Shown here one piece after another: positions 6,854 to 14,542 of a stretch of 64,000 nt of DNA. Source of the DNA: a virus; the IMG/VR virus record IMGVR_UViG_3300029911_000017, positions 1-64,000 of that record, one strand, 5' to 3'. The notes under the pieces were generated by a model that searched no databases, had not been told where the DNA came from, and saw only the letters and a program-made list of their open reading frames with translations. The position numbers and the translations under genes are program-made. The stretch's first letter is position 1. Each line of letters begins with the position of its first letter.

Positions 6854-6990
6854 GCCGTGAATTATTAACTGTACGTTGTTGGCTAGAGCGCGCGTTAATC
6901 TAGCTAATTAATGTCTTTTGAAAAAGTAGCTCAATAAGAAGAGCACCGAAGTAAATTCGGCCGATGTCGGTTCAAATCCGGCCCACGGCT
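6854..6990 (+). tRNA. irregular tRNA-like locus, acceptor stem split by about 66 nt
   Basis: The 3' part is a good tRNA end: D arm GCTC/GAGC (6929-6944), T arm GTCGG, TTCAAAT, CCGGC, then CCACGGC. The seven bases directly before the D arm do not pair with CCACGGC. GCCGTG at 6854-6859 plus the G at 6926 would do so exactly. The intervening segment contains a second D-loop-like string (GTTGGCTAGAGC). The anticodon arm CCGA/TCGG has a loop without T33, so no anticodon is assigned. No CCA is encoded. It is probably a disrupted or decayed tRNA, or an RNA with an insertion. Confidence 0.35.
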
Positions 6991-7030
6991 CCGCTTTCAT
7001 CATTATAGGTCACGAATATTATGATGATAT

Positions 7031-7091
7031 TACAGTACTTCATACTCGTTCCTGCTAAATATTTAGTCATCACGTAAGCTGAAGTACTGTA
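7031..7091 (+). repeat. 12-bp perfect inverted repeat before tRNA-Cys
   Basis: TACAGTACTTCA (7031-7042) and TGAAGTACTGTA (7080-7091) are perfect inverted copies around a 37-nt spacer. The spacing fits either an RNA hairpin or a site for a dimeric DNA-binding protein. It is preceded by another imperfect hairpin (TCATCAT/ATGATGA). Confidence 0.6.
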
Positions 7092-7106
7092 CTAATTTTA
7101 ATCCTA

Positions 7107-7180
7107 GACGGTATGGCTGAATGGCAAAGCACTTGTCTGCAAAACAAGTTTCATAGGTTCAATTCCTATTACCGTCTCCA
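7107..7180 (+). tRNA. tRNA-Cys(GCA)
   Basis: A canonical 74-nt tRNA with encoded CCA. The acceptor GACGGTA pairs perfectly with TACCGTC, the anticodon stem is CTTGT/ACAAG with loop CTGCAAA (anticodon GCA), and the T arm is ATAGG, TTCAATT, CCTAT. It is the only regular tRNA in the window. A phage tRNA-Cys fits the very high demand for cysteine codons (nearly all TGT) in the cysteine-repeat family, read by wobble from GCA. That link is inference. Confidence 0.92.
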
Positions 7181-7203
7181 ACCAAAGCAACAAAACTAAA
7201 ACA

Positions 7204-7455
7204 ATGAAAAATTCTAAAATTATATTTATAGATGGACATAGGTTAGTTTTATCAGCTATAACTAATTATTATGCATATAATGAGTTTGATAGTCCATCAC
7301 CTCAACCTAGAGATCTACTTAAAGCATGGTTGTATATTGGACTTACTGGTAATAAAGGTATTAATCTCAAGTATAAGGAAGGGTCAAAACGTGACCAGGC
7401 TTTAAAACAATTAGATGAAGCTTTTGAATACTATGAAAATAACAAAAAGATATAA
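7204..7455 (+). CDS. hypothetical protein, 83 aa
   Basis: A small soluble protein (MKNSKIIFIDGHRL...) with a charged helical C-terminus ending EYYENNKKI. Its end overlaps the start of the following cysteine-repeat gene by 23 nt. The junction sequence GAATACTATGAAAATAAC occurs again at 23325-23345, where an unrelated gene also ends EYYENN, so the junction appears to travel with the cysteine-repeat cassette. Function unknown. Confidence 0.6.
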   Translation: MKNSKIIFIDGHRLVLSAITNYYAYNEFDSPSPQPRDLLKAWLYIGLTGNKGINLKYKEGSKRDQALKQLDEAFEYYENNKKI

Positions 7456-7948
7456 TAGATGGTATGACGAAAACAATAATAGCTGGTTATCAGAAGAATT
7501 AGCTACTCTATACTCACCTACCCTAACCGGTTGTACTAGTTGTATTGATTGTGGTTGGTGTGATAATTGTAGTAGTTGTAATAATTGTAGTAATTGTAGA
7601 TATTGCAATGATTGTATTTATTGTAAAGGTTGTAATGGTTGCTATGATTGTAGAGATTGTAATAGTTGTAATTATTGTAGAGATTGTAGAGATTGTATAA
7701 GTTGTATTACTTGTATTGGTTTCAAATCTAACCCACAAAGATTTACTTCTTCTAAAATTGGTTCTAGAAACGCTCAAACTACCATTTATTGGGTAGGAAA
7801 GAATGTTCAAGTAGATTGTGGTTGTTTTACAGGAAATTTGACTGAGTTCAAAAACAAAGTAGAAAAGACTCATAAAAACAATAAGTTTGGTAAGCAGTAT
7901 AAGAAGTTAATCAATCTGGTTGAACACATTATCAAAACCAAAATCTGA
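7433..7948 (+). CDS. (Cys-x-x)n repeat protein fused to a phage C-terminal domain
   Basis: Start chosen at the ATG that gives the family head MKITKR...RWYDE...NSW. About 21 cysteines at three-residue spacing follow. The C-terminal 65 residues are unlike the other copies: AQTTIYWVGKNVQVDCGCFTGNLTEF..K.EKTH...GKQYKK. As I recall it, this matches a small domain (CxCF-x-G-x-L-x-x-F) found at the ends of varied phage proteins. The R-x-L-E-x-x-L tail is missing. The fusion shows the Cys array can be attached to different C-terminal modules. Function unknown. Confidence 0.75.
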   Translation: MKITKRYNRWYDENNNSWLSEELATLYSPTLTGCTSCIDCGWCDNCSSCNNCSNCRYCNDCIYCKGCNGCYDCRDCNSCNYCRDCRDCISCITCIGFKSNPQRFTSSKIGSRNAQTTIYWVGKNVQVDCGCFTGNLTEFKNKVEKTHKNNKFGKQYKKLINLVEHIIKTKI

Positions 7949-7951
7949 TTT

Positions 7952-8938
7952 ATGGAAGAGCCAAAAACTGAAAAAATAACTATAGTGACCCATACAGGAA
8001 TTTTTCACGCCGATGAAGTATTTGCTTGTGCCACCCTTCAACTACTTTATTCTGAAGAGATCCCTGTAACGGTAATAAGAAGTCGTGATCCTGTTGATTG
8101 GATAGGTGCTGATTATTTGGTAGACGTTGGGGGTGAGTATGATGCTCTTAATGGTAAGTTTGATCATCACCAACCTGGATTTAATAGTTGTAGGGAGGAT
8201 GGGACACTCTATAGCTCATTTGGTCTAGTCTGGTTAGCTCATGGTTGGCAAGTTGTAAGTTATCTTCTTTATGATTGTATGCAGAAGTTAAAGATTTATG
8301 ACTCCAACTTAGAATTTGATGTTGTTGATAAAGTTGATAACTTCGTCAAAAGTATTGATTGGCAGGACCAAGGTCAACTAAACATTGTAGCTAGAAATAG
8401 TAGTCATTCAGAACTCATTTGTGAAGTAGCTACAATTCAATCAATTATAAGTAGTTTTAATCCAATTCCTTTAGTAGGCTATGATTTAGATGATGATGCA
8501 TTTAAACTAGCGGTTGGTACTGCTGGTATTGTGCTTACTAGATTGATCTTAAAGAAGGCTAGTGAGATTCTGGCCAAGCCTTATATCGAAGCTAGGATTA
8601 GCAAGCATAGTCCTTTCTTATACTTAGAGGAGTTTTGTACTTGGTATGATGTGGTAAAAGACCATCCTCATATAACCCATGTAATATTTCCTAACCAGGA
8701 AAAAACTGCTCATGTAGTCACAGCAGTCAGAATGGATGGCAATCAAAGTAATGGCCCGGAAAATCTTAGAATACCATTTCCTAAAGAATGGGCAGGATTA
8801 ACTGACCAAAAACTTCAAGCAATTTCGGGAGTAGAAGAGGCAATATTCTGTCATTCTGCTCAATTCCTGGCAACCGCAAAAACAATAGAAGGAGCAACAA
8901 AACTAGCAATAGCAGCAACCAAACAAAATGAATTATGA
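7952..8938 (+). CDS. MYG1-family (UPF0160) metal-dependent protein
   Basis: The 328-aa protein opens with THTGIFHADEVFACA (about residues 13-27), then LVDVGGEYDALNGKFDHHQPGF and SSFGLVW. These are the diagnostic blocks of the MYG1 family, whose His/Asp set (HxD, DHH) binds metal; eukaryotic MYG1 has been reported to be a 3'-5' RNA exonuclease. Length is close to the family norm and no block is missing. In a phage it could act on host or phage RNA, but this is inferred. It overlaps the next gene by four bases (ATGA). Confidence 0.82.
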   Translation: MEEPKTEKITIVTHTGIFHADEVFACATLQLLYSEEIPVTVIRSRDPVDWIGADYLVDVGGEYDALNGKFDHHQPGFNSCREDGTLYSSFGLVWLAHGWQVVSYLLYDCMQKLKIYDSNLEFDVVDKVDNFVKSIDWQDQGQLNIVARNSSHSELICEVATIQSIISSFNPIPLVGYDLDDDAFKLAVGTAGIVLTRLILKKASEILAKPYIEARISKHSPFLYLEEFCTWYDVVKDHPHITHVIFPNQEKTAHVVTAVRMDGNQSNGPENLRIPFPKEWAGLTDQKLQAISGVEEAIFCHSAQFLATAKTIEGATKLAIAATKQNEL

Positions 8939-9585
8939 ATGAAAAAGTAGAAGACAAACAAAAGAAACCAGCAAAAAGGAAATGGCTTGGCAAAGTTACA
9001 GATACAAATGTGATTGTGCTGGCTGACATTTTTGAGAATCTGGAAAAGCCAACCACAATTCGTACTACTCTGGAAAAATTGAATTACACTGTAAACGTTG
9101 AAGTAAAGCGGTTTAGTGACTGGGATGGTGTATCATTGACAAATGTGTGGAAGGAAAAATTGAGAAGATTGGGGGCAACCAATAAAGCTCAATATGTCCA
9201 TGCCCTTTCAAAGTTTAAGCGTATGTGCCAGGATGTACTTCAACCAGTACATCAACTTCATGCAAGACGAGAATTGGATGTTCTGAATGAAATTGCTGGT
9301 GGTATAGCTGAAAATTATGCCCGGCATACTAATTATATTTTTCCTAACGGCGGATCAACCAAAGTATCATTTACACATCCAGTTACTGGTAAGGTATATA
9401 CTGGAGAGTCTAAATGTTTTGTTCTTGATCCTTTTAATCATACGAAAGGTTTGCAAAGTGCCTGGGGTCAGCTTTACGGGTCACTTCTCGAAGATTTTCC
9501 TACCGGTAAAAAGTTAGCGAAGCGGATGGTTAAACAGATAGTTAATGATTCTACGGAACACACACAAAACACACAAAACCAGTAA
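8935..9585 (+). CDS. hypothetical protein, 216 aa
   Basis: A soluble, basic protein whose start overlaps the MYG1-like gene stop. The N-terminus is Lys-rich. A central WKEKLRRLGATNKAQYVHALSKFKR segment (a helical basic region, split here across motif parts) and a later FTHPVTGKVYTGESKCFVLDPF block are visible. No family recognised. The position suggests co-expression with the MYG1-like protein. Confidence 0.6.
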   Translation: MNEKVEDKQKKPAKRKWLGKVTDTNVIVLADIFENLEKPTTIRTTLEKLNYTVNVEVKRFSDWDGVSLTNVWKEKLRRLGATNKAQYVHALSKFKRMCQDVLQPVHQLHARRELDVLNEIAGGIAENYARHTNYIFPNGGSTKVSFTHPVTGKVYTGESKCFVLDPFNHTKGLQSAWGQLYGSLLEDFPTGKKLAKRMVKQIVNDSTEHTQNTQNQ

Positions 9586-9619
9586 ACCAAAGTTAGTAAA
9601 CCACAAACAAAAATAGTAT

Positions 9620-10408
9620 ATGGAAACACAAAACTTGCCGGAAACTGAAGTCACACCCTCTCTTACAGAGGTCATTCTCACTGCTTATCGTAATGCAGTG
9701 AACAACCTGGAAAACATTCAAAGCAAGGAGGAATTCGAAATTGAGAAAATCCGGCTAGCTCATGGATACCGGGAAGGCTCTGCGGTTGTTGGTGTTACTG
9801 ACTTCCTCTCAGTAGAAGCCATGTTTATGGAGGTCATTTCTCATCCTACCAGTATGGATAAGAATTTGACCTCTGTTACGGCTGATGGTGACATGGCCTG
9901 GGTCTTCAACTTGGTGGATTCTTATAAGGGGAAAGGTCACAGCACCATCGCTACTATTGCGGAAATCGAAAAGGCGAACTGGGGCAAATCTTTGGGTATT
10001 GCCAAGGACTATGATCCGGAGCATAACACCTACTCCTATGTAGCCCATGCAGCCGGGTTCAGGTTCTTGAAGTGTGATGTGATTACGATCATCACATCCC
10101 AGGACCAGCAGACTTTCCTGGCCTGGTTCTGCGGTAAACCGAAGAAAATATGGACACCCAGCAATGTGCATACTCTTCTCTCCAAGAATGGTAATATCGA
10201 TATAGGAGAGTTGGAGGTACATATCGGCGTGGATTACGAGAAGCGGAACGAATTCCGGCGCAACCAGTTTAAAGGGAGCTATAACTTCAGCAAGGTGAAA
10301 TCCAAGCCCAAAATCAAGTTCGTTGCCCCTCCTCCAATCAACTCGATGCAGGAGGCTATGGCGGATTTGGATAAGGTGTTGGAGGAATCTGAACAGCACA
10401 AATCATAA
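9620..10408 (+). CDS. hypothetical protein, 262 aa
   Basis: A soluble, mixed alpha/beta protein without signal peptide, ending in a Lys/Pro-rich linker and an acidic C-terminal helix (MQEAMADLDKVLEESEQH). Codon use is notably more GC-rich than the surroundings, similar to the 1892 gene, suggesting high expression or recent acquisition. No motif recognised. Confidence 0.6.
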   Translation: METQNLPETEVTPSLTEVILTAYRNAVNNLENIQSKEEFEIEKIRLAHGYREGSAVVGVTDFLSVEAMFMEVISHPTSMDKNLTSVTADGDMAWVFNLVDSYKGKGHSTIATIAEIEKANWGKSLGIAKDYDPEHNTYSYVAHAAGFRFLKCDVITIITSQDQQTFLAWFCGKPKKIWTPSNVHTLLSKNGNIDIGELEVHIGVDYEKRNEFRRNQFKGSYNFSKVKSKPKIKFVAPPPINSMQEAMADLDKVLEESEQHKS

Positions 10409-10419
10409 CCTTCTCCTAC

Positions 10420-10650
10420 ATGCCTAAACATAAAAAGGGATCAGGTTGGAAAAGGTCCTACTACGAAGCCCAAAAATCAGTCACTATCCGTCATAAAAAG
10501 CAGCAGTTGGCTAAACGAGTTGCTAAACGGGATATGTGGATTAAGAAGGGTGTGAAGAAGAATGGTAAGAAAGTGTTGAGTTTGGCTGATCGGAAAGCCC
10601 AAAAGCTTAATCACAATACCGGTCACAAATCAAAGCCTGAAAAGGCCTAG
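10420..10650 (+). CDS. small highly basic protein, 76 aa
   Basis: About one third of the residues are Lys or Arg (KHKKGSGWKRSYY..., KRVAKRDMW, KKGVKKNGKKV), which suggests nucleic-acid binding. It starts 12 nt after the preceding stop. No zinc-binding or helix-turn-helix pattern is visible. It ends at the edge of a hairpin-containing intergenic stretch. Confidence 0.55.
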   Translation: MPKHKKGSGWKRSYYEAQKSVTIRHKKQQLAKRVAKRDMWIKKGVKKNGKKVLSLADRKAQKLNHNTGHKSKPEKA

Positions 10651-11033
10651 ATATGTTCTTGTAGAAACATCATTAATTGCTGATAGAATTCGGGAGGTAG
10701 CCAGGTTTTAATAGCTAAAGCTGCCTCCCGAATTGCTTGTAAGGAACGTGTGCTGGTTATTTGCCACATAACATTATGGTGTTTATCACGGTTTATTCTA
10801 CTAACCGTCCCACCCCACTCTTGCTGCAAAGCTAGAGCCAAATACCTTTTAGTTTCAGGTAGATAAATTCGCATTCGTTTCTTATTATGGTTTATACACC
10901 ATTTAGAGGCAATTATACCTAATAAGAAAATGAACAAGAAGTTAACTTCCTCTGGTTGGTTGGCATTATTTATTCTAGTAGCTGGTTTATATGAAACTGG
11001 TTTGTTATTTAAAGTAGTAGTTATAGTATTTTC
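10647..11033 (-). pseudogene. possible LAGLIDADG-type homing endonuclease remnant
   Basis: On the minus strand, after a nondescript start, the frame reads LLGIIASKWCINHNKKRMRIY and later ALQQEWGGTVSRIN and MWQITSTRSLQAI. This recalls the core of single-motif LAGLIDADG endonucleases (L-x-G-x-I..., L...L-Q-x-x-x-G-G, W-x-I-x-S). The acidic active-site residue of the LAGLIDADG motif is not present, so it is probably inactive or the resemblance is fortuitous. The frame overlaps the plus-strand gene at 10930 in its N-terminal part. Confidence 0.35.
10687..10734. repeat. 15-bp inverted repeat
   Basis: AATTCGGGAGGTAGC (10687-10701) and GCTGCCTCCCGAATT (10720-10734) pair over 15 positions with one G-U, around an 18-nt loop. 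It lies just after the small basic protein gene and could be a terminator or mRNA-end hairpin. It is also inside the minus-strand endonuclease-like frame. Confidence 0.6.
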
Positions 11034-11160
11034 CATAAAAATAATGTGGGCGATTTTTAAGTATGATTGGTGTGCTGCTGATACAATCAAAAAACCTAGA
11101 GAGAAAGTGAAACTTCCTGCACCTTTGGCAGAAAAACTGGCTAAAAGGAACAAAACATAA
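10930..11160 (+). CDS. small membrane protein, 76 aa
   Basis: Two hydrophobic segments (WLALFILVAGLYETGLLF and VVVIVFSIKIMWAIF) are followed by a basic C-terminal tail (KKPREKVKLPAPLAEKLAKRN). It is preceded by A-rich leader AATAAGAAA and ends seven bases before a strong hairpin. No family recognised. The opposite strand is also open here, so confidence is moderate. Confidence 0.5.
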   Translation: MNKKLTSSGWLALFILVAGLYETGLLFKVVVIVFSIKIMWAIFKYDWCAADTIKKPREKVKLPAPLAEKLAKRNKT

Positions 11161-11166
11161 TTTTGC

Positions 11167-11194
11167 GCCCCTCCTATTCTTTAGTAGGAGGGGC
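11167..11194. terminator. hairpin between convergent operons
   Basis: GCCCCTCCTA (11167-11176) and TAGGAGGGGC (11185-11194) form a perfect 10-bp stem with an 8-nt loop, exactly between the rightward genes ending at 11160 and the leftward genes ending at 11281. A symmetrical GC-rich stem can stop RNA polymerase in both directions. There is no long T-run on either side. Confidence 0.7.
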
Positions 11195-11280
11195 CTAGTA
11201 TTGAACTGCTTTAGTTTGACTACAAGATGGAGAACTGTAGGGAAATTTTCTCTATAAGTTTTCCAGCTCATTTTTATTTT

Positions 11281-12075
11281 TTAGCTAGCAGATATAGTTA
11301 AGGTATTAGTAGCTGGATTTAAACTTAATGTAATATTAGCCCCAGCAACTATGGTTAAGGTAGTATTAGTAGATGATAATGCGTTATTGCCACCTACAGT
11401 AACTTGATTGAAGGGTAGTCCGGTATCTAAAGTAGTAGCCGAATTAGCGTGTAGAGCATTATTAGCAGTAACAGCAGTACTGGCAGATTGCACACTAATA
11501 TTATATGCACCACTAAGCAAGCTTGATCCGATAGTACCATTAACTAGATTAGATGCATTAGTAAAGTAATCTCCTCGCTGACTACCAATTACACTATTAA
11601 CATAAAGATAATTTGCTGTTAAATTAGTTACTAGACTAGCATTAGAAACACTGAATGGAGGATTATTAGTGAATGAGACTAAACCTGTTATTGTACCTCC
11701 AGTATTAAGCAAGGTTTTCCCTGCTAATTCATTTATCGCAGCTTGAACATTAGTGCTGGAAAACCCAGCTCCAGTAAAAGGTAATACTCCAGAACCAGTA
11801 TAGCTTATCAATAACCAACCACTTAAGGAGTAAACATAGACTGAAGAACTATCTAATATAGCTATTTCACAAGTTTTAGGACTAGTAATACTTCCTAATC
11901 CACCACCAATAGTCGTTACTTGATATACTGATTGGGTACTAGTGAATAAGGTTGCATCTATTACTCCAGAGTTATTAGTAGATACAAGATAGTTGGGAAA
12001 ATTGATGCCACCTAAAGTTGTGGCACCATTTATATTTAATCTACTAAGTATTTCTTGTAGTGATGGACTAGACAT
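11281..12075 (-). CDS. fibre-like virion protein
   Basis: The 264-aa protein is Ser/Thr/Asn/Gly-rich. Its middle part LPFTGAGFSSTNVQAAINELA resembles the linker 'F...STNVQDAI-x-L' common in phage tail fibres. The C-terminal half has fibre-type repeats (SNASLVTNLTANYLYVNS, SNLVNGTIGSSLLSGAYN) ending in a beta-rich tail. Last gene of a leftward operon and 3 nt after the zinc-finger gene. Likely a trimeric surface or baseplate fibre. Confidence 0.6.
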   Translation of the reverse strand: MSSPSLQEILSRLNINGATTLGGINFPNYLVSTNNSGVIDATLFTSTQSVYQVTTIGGGLGSITSPKTCEIAILDSSSVYVYSLSGWLLISYTGSGVLPFTGAGFSSTNVQAAINELAGKTLLNTGGTITGLVSFTNNPPFSVSNASLVTNLTANYLYVNSVIGSQRGDYFTNASNLVNGTIGSSLLSGAYNISVQSASTAVTANNALHANSATTLDTGLPFNQVTVGGNNALSSTNTTLTIVAGANITLSLNPATNTLTISAS

Positions 12076-12078
12076 AGG

Positions 12079-12414
12079 TTAGACTTTTTCCTCTTCACTA
12101 TTATCTTCTAAATCAGTCTCTGCACTCTTAAATACACTTCTAACTGAGTCATTATATACTCTAGTACAGATCTGTAATTGACTAGTTCCACTCTCACCCA
12201 AGTATAAACCTTTAACTTTACTTACCTGACTACAACCAATACAAGTCCATCTATCTCTAGTAGTATTCATTAACTTAAGTGCCTCTAACCTTTCAGCTGG
12301 TATGGTCTTTTCACAGATCAGACAGGTAGTAGGATAAGTTACTTCTTTAAGTATTTTAGCCTTACCTAGAATAGCGTCAGTAGTTGTAGTTTTGGGTTTG
12401 TTTGGTTTAGACAT
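12079..12414 (-). CDS. DksA/TraR-like zinc-finger protein
   Basis: The 111-aa protein contains CLICEKTIPAERLEAL (about residues 31-46) and WTCIGCSQVSKVKG (about 56-69). Together they make the C4 zinc finger of the DksA/TraR type (CxxC...IP..RL.A...C..C). The N-terminal coiled coil of full DksA is missing; instead there is a short basic start and an acidic tail (DLEDNSEEEK). It sits between portal and a fibre gene, so a structural or assembly role is as likely as transcription control. Confidence 0.55.
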   Translation of the reverse strand: MSKPNKPKTTTTDAILGKAKILKEVTYPTTCLICEKTIPAERLEALKLMNTTRDRWTCIGCSQVSKVKGLYLGESGTSQLQICTRVYNDSVRSVFKSAETDLEDNSEEEKV

Positions 12415-12416
12415 AA

Positions 12417-14171
12417 TTATTGTTGCTGCCCGCCTTGAGCTTGTTGTTTGCTTCCTTGTACTCCCTGTGACTTAGCCTGACTAGTCATATCGTCCAAAGC
12501 AGATTTAACACTAGACCATAATGTTTGATTAGTAGCTTTAATCTTCTGCAATTCAGTTCTGCGTTGTGCTCCATCTAACGGGAATAGTTGTTGAGCAATA
12601 GTCTGGGCTTGTTGCAATACATCACCTGGACTAGAACCACCTTGTTGATTAGATTGACCAGATTCAGCCATTTGCTTAAGTTGATCTTTAATTTGTTGTT
12701 CTTCCTGCAATTCTTTTGTAATCTCATCTTCTTCCATCTTCTTCTTGAGCTGGTCTTTGAAGTCGAGATGGTAAATGTCGAGCAAGGTACTTCTAGCAAT
12801 TGAATTAGCACTGACTAATTGACCAATAATACTCTTACGTTCAATATCATCTGAAAGAGTGACTGGCAATATACTCACCTTAGCCTTGGCATATCCTTGA
12901 ATTTTACTAATGATATCTGCTATTTCTTGTAATAAGTTATTATATACATCAATCATAAAAGACCAGCTATTCTCAAATAATCTAAGTGCTGGACTCATAG
13001 CTTGTACTTGTAGATTCATGGTATATAGTTCTTGAGGTATATTAAGGGCATTAAGAATATTACCTATAGTGTTCTGAATAAGCTCAGTAGGTGCAATTTG
13101 TTTACCATCACCACCTAAATGGTCATATTGAAATGGAAAGGGGAACATATGATAAGCACCTGGGTCTTGTCTATGCTTCTCTATCATATTATTTATGTGT
13201 GCCTTCCATTGACTTGCATTTTGATGAATAACAGGACTTGTTTGCCTATTATCTCCACCAGGTTGAGCCATGCTAAATACTCTAAAAGGAACTATATCTT
13301 CAAACATTATAGTTTCATTATAACGTTCTAATACTTTAAGCATGAAGAACGAATCCCATAAATAAATACAAAGTGGAATACCCTTACCAGTTTGAGGCAT
13401 AAGAACTGGAGTAGGTGTTTTAATATGTACAAAGTTCTTATTGTTAAATGCAAACAATCTTTTATTATAAATAGCATCAAATATAGGTTTAGGAGTAACC
13501 TTGCTAAAAAACTTATTGTTTACTTGAGTGACTTTACTGCTGTATTCTTGAGGAATATCCCACAAGTATTCTGAGGTATTGGTAGTTCTATCAAATCTAA
13601 TCTGAATTTCCCTAGGATTCCAGAAAATAAGGTTAAGTCTTTCCAGATCTTTACTAGGTTTATCTATGCATAAATGATCACCTTTAACCTGGCATTGAGG
13701 GCATTGAAGAATATAATGTCCTTTTGCTGTAAATTCATAATTGTCTATCTTTTGTATATTAGTAATTCTCTTACAACCTTCAGTCTGACATTGAAGGAAT
13801 CTATCAAATCCCTGGGCTACAGAGACCATAAGATTGCCGGAAGACAACAAGTTTAATCCTGATTCTGCAAGTCTTTCTTTCCACTTAAGTTTTTCAAAGG
13901 CATCTTCATATTTCTGTTTAGTATCAATATCATCACATTCTATCTTAAGAGAAGTAATGAAATAGTTAGCTATTCTCTCCAATGCGGTTCTGTAAAAGCC
14001 AAAGCGTACCAAAAAATGTGCAGACCACCAAATTTGATGGTCAATATTTAATGGTAGAAATTGCTGCGGGACCCCGTAGAAGGGATTAGAATATCTTAAT
14101 GGTCCTGCACCAGCTCCAAAAAAGTTAGGTATCTGTGCATTATCAATTTCAGTTAAGTGGCCTTGGCTCAT
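12417..14171 (-). CDS. portal protein
   Basis: The 584-aa product has a portal-like plan. An N-terminal part contains DHQIWWSAHFLVRFGFYRTAL and RIANYFITSL. A core contains MFPFPFQYDHLGGDG and LNIPQELYTMNLQVQAMSPALRLFE, which resembles the conserved 'L-x-I-P-x-x-L...S-A-L-R' region where portals line the tunnel. A Gln-rich, disordered C-terminus follows (from about residue 500). An extra zinc-ribbon-like insert is visible around residues 127-168 (CQTEGCKR ... CPQC). Portals form the dodecameric DNA entry vertex. The assignment rests on pattern and position, not on an alignment. Confidence 0.68.
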   Translation of the reverse strand: MSQGHLTEIDNAQIPNFFGAGAGPLRYSNPFYGVPQQFLPLNIDHQIWWSAHFLVRFGFYRTALERIANYFITSLKIECDDIDTKQKYEDAFEKLKWKERLAESGLNLLSSGNLMVSVAQGFDRFLQCQTEGCKRITNIQKIDNYEFTAKGHYILQCPQCQVKGDHLCIDKPSKDLERLNLIFWNPREIQIRFDRTTNTSEYLWDIPQEYSSKVTQVNNKFFSKVTPKPIFDAIYNKRLFAFNNKNFVHIKTPTPVLMPQTGKGIPLCIYLWDSFFMLKVLERYNETIMFEDIVPFRVFSMAQPGGDNRQTSPVIHQNASQWKAHINNMIEKHRQDPGAYHMFPFPFQYDHLGGDGKQIAPTELIQNTIGNILNALNIPQELYTMNLQVQAMSPALRLFENSWSFMIDVYNNLLQEIADIISKIQGYAKAKVSILPVTLSDDIERKSIIGQLVSANSIARSTLLDIYHLDFKDQLKKKMEEDEITKELQEEQQIKDQLKQMAESGQSNQQGGSSPGDVLQQAQTIAQQLFPLDGAQRRTELQKIKATNQTLWSSVKSALDDMTSQAKSQGVQGSKQQAQGGQQQ

Positions 14172-14307
14172 ATATTATTCTTTATAATTTGTGGATTACC
14201 AATGATTTATTACTTTTCTCTGAATTCCCTACATAGCTATCCATAATGGTTGTAAATTAGTGTAGTTTAACTTAAGTACTCTTCTTTCATTTCTTCAGAA
14301 TTGTTAT

Positions 14308-14532
14308 TCACGCTTCACTAAAATCTACATAGAACACTTGTCCTGGTTTAAACTTGTCTGTTAAAGCTGGATTAGTAATAGTAAGTGAAGCTGAAGCTAC
14401 GGGTGTATATTTAGAATAGCTATTATCTTCAGGATTGTCAGAATACTTAACAGTTAAGTTTAGTATTTGTCCATATTCAGTTAAAGTGATTGAATCTACT
14501 TTAAGCTTAGCTCTCATTATTGGATTATTCAT
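14308..14532 (-). CDS. conserved small phage structural-module protein, 74 aa
   Basis: The sequence has the pattern MRAKLKVDSIT...G..L.L..KYSDNPEDNSYSKYTP.AS..LTI.NPAL.DKFKPGQVFYVDF. I know it from small proteins encoded in the head/neck regions of many tailed phages, often next to capsid or portal genes. It is a probable small beta-barrel. Its exact role is unassigned. A long structured leader precedes it. Confidence 0.6.
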   Translation of the reverse strand: MNNPIMRAKLKVDSITLTEYGQILNLTVKYSDNPEDNSYSKYTPVASASLTITNPALTDKFKPGQVFYVDFSEA

Positions 14533-14542
14533 ATATTATTGT

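Noticed and set aside
9809-10399. Long minus-strand frame (196 codons) opposite the 9620 gene
   Set aside because: It is the shadow of a GC-richer plus-strand gene, lies in an operon of the opposite direction and has no recognisable domain.
11005-11271. Minus-strand frame across the bidirectional hairpin
   Set aside because: It spans a strong terminator-like stem and overlaps a better placed plus-strand membrane protein.
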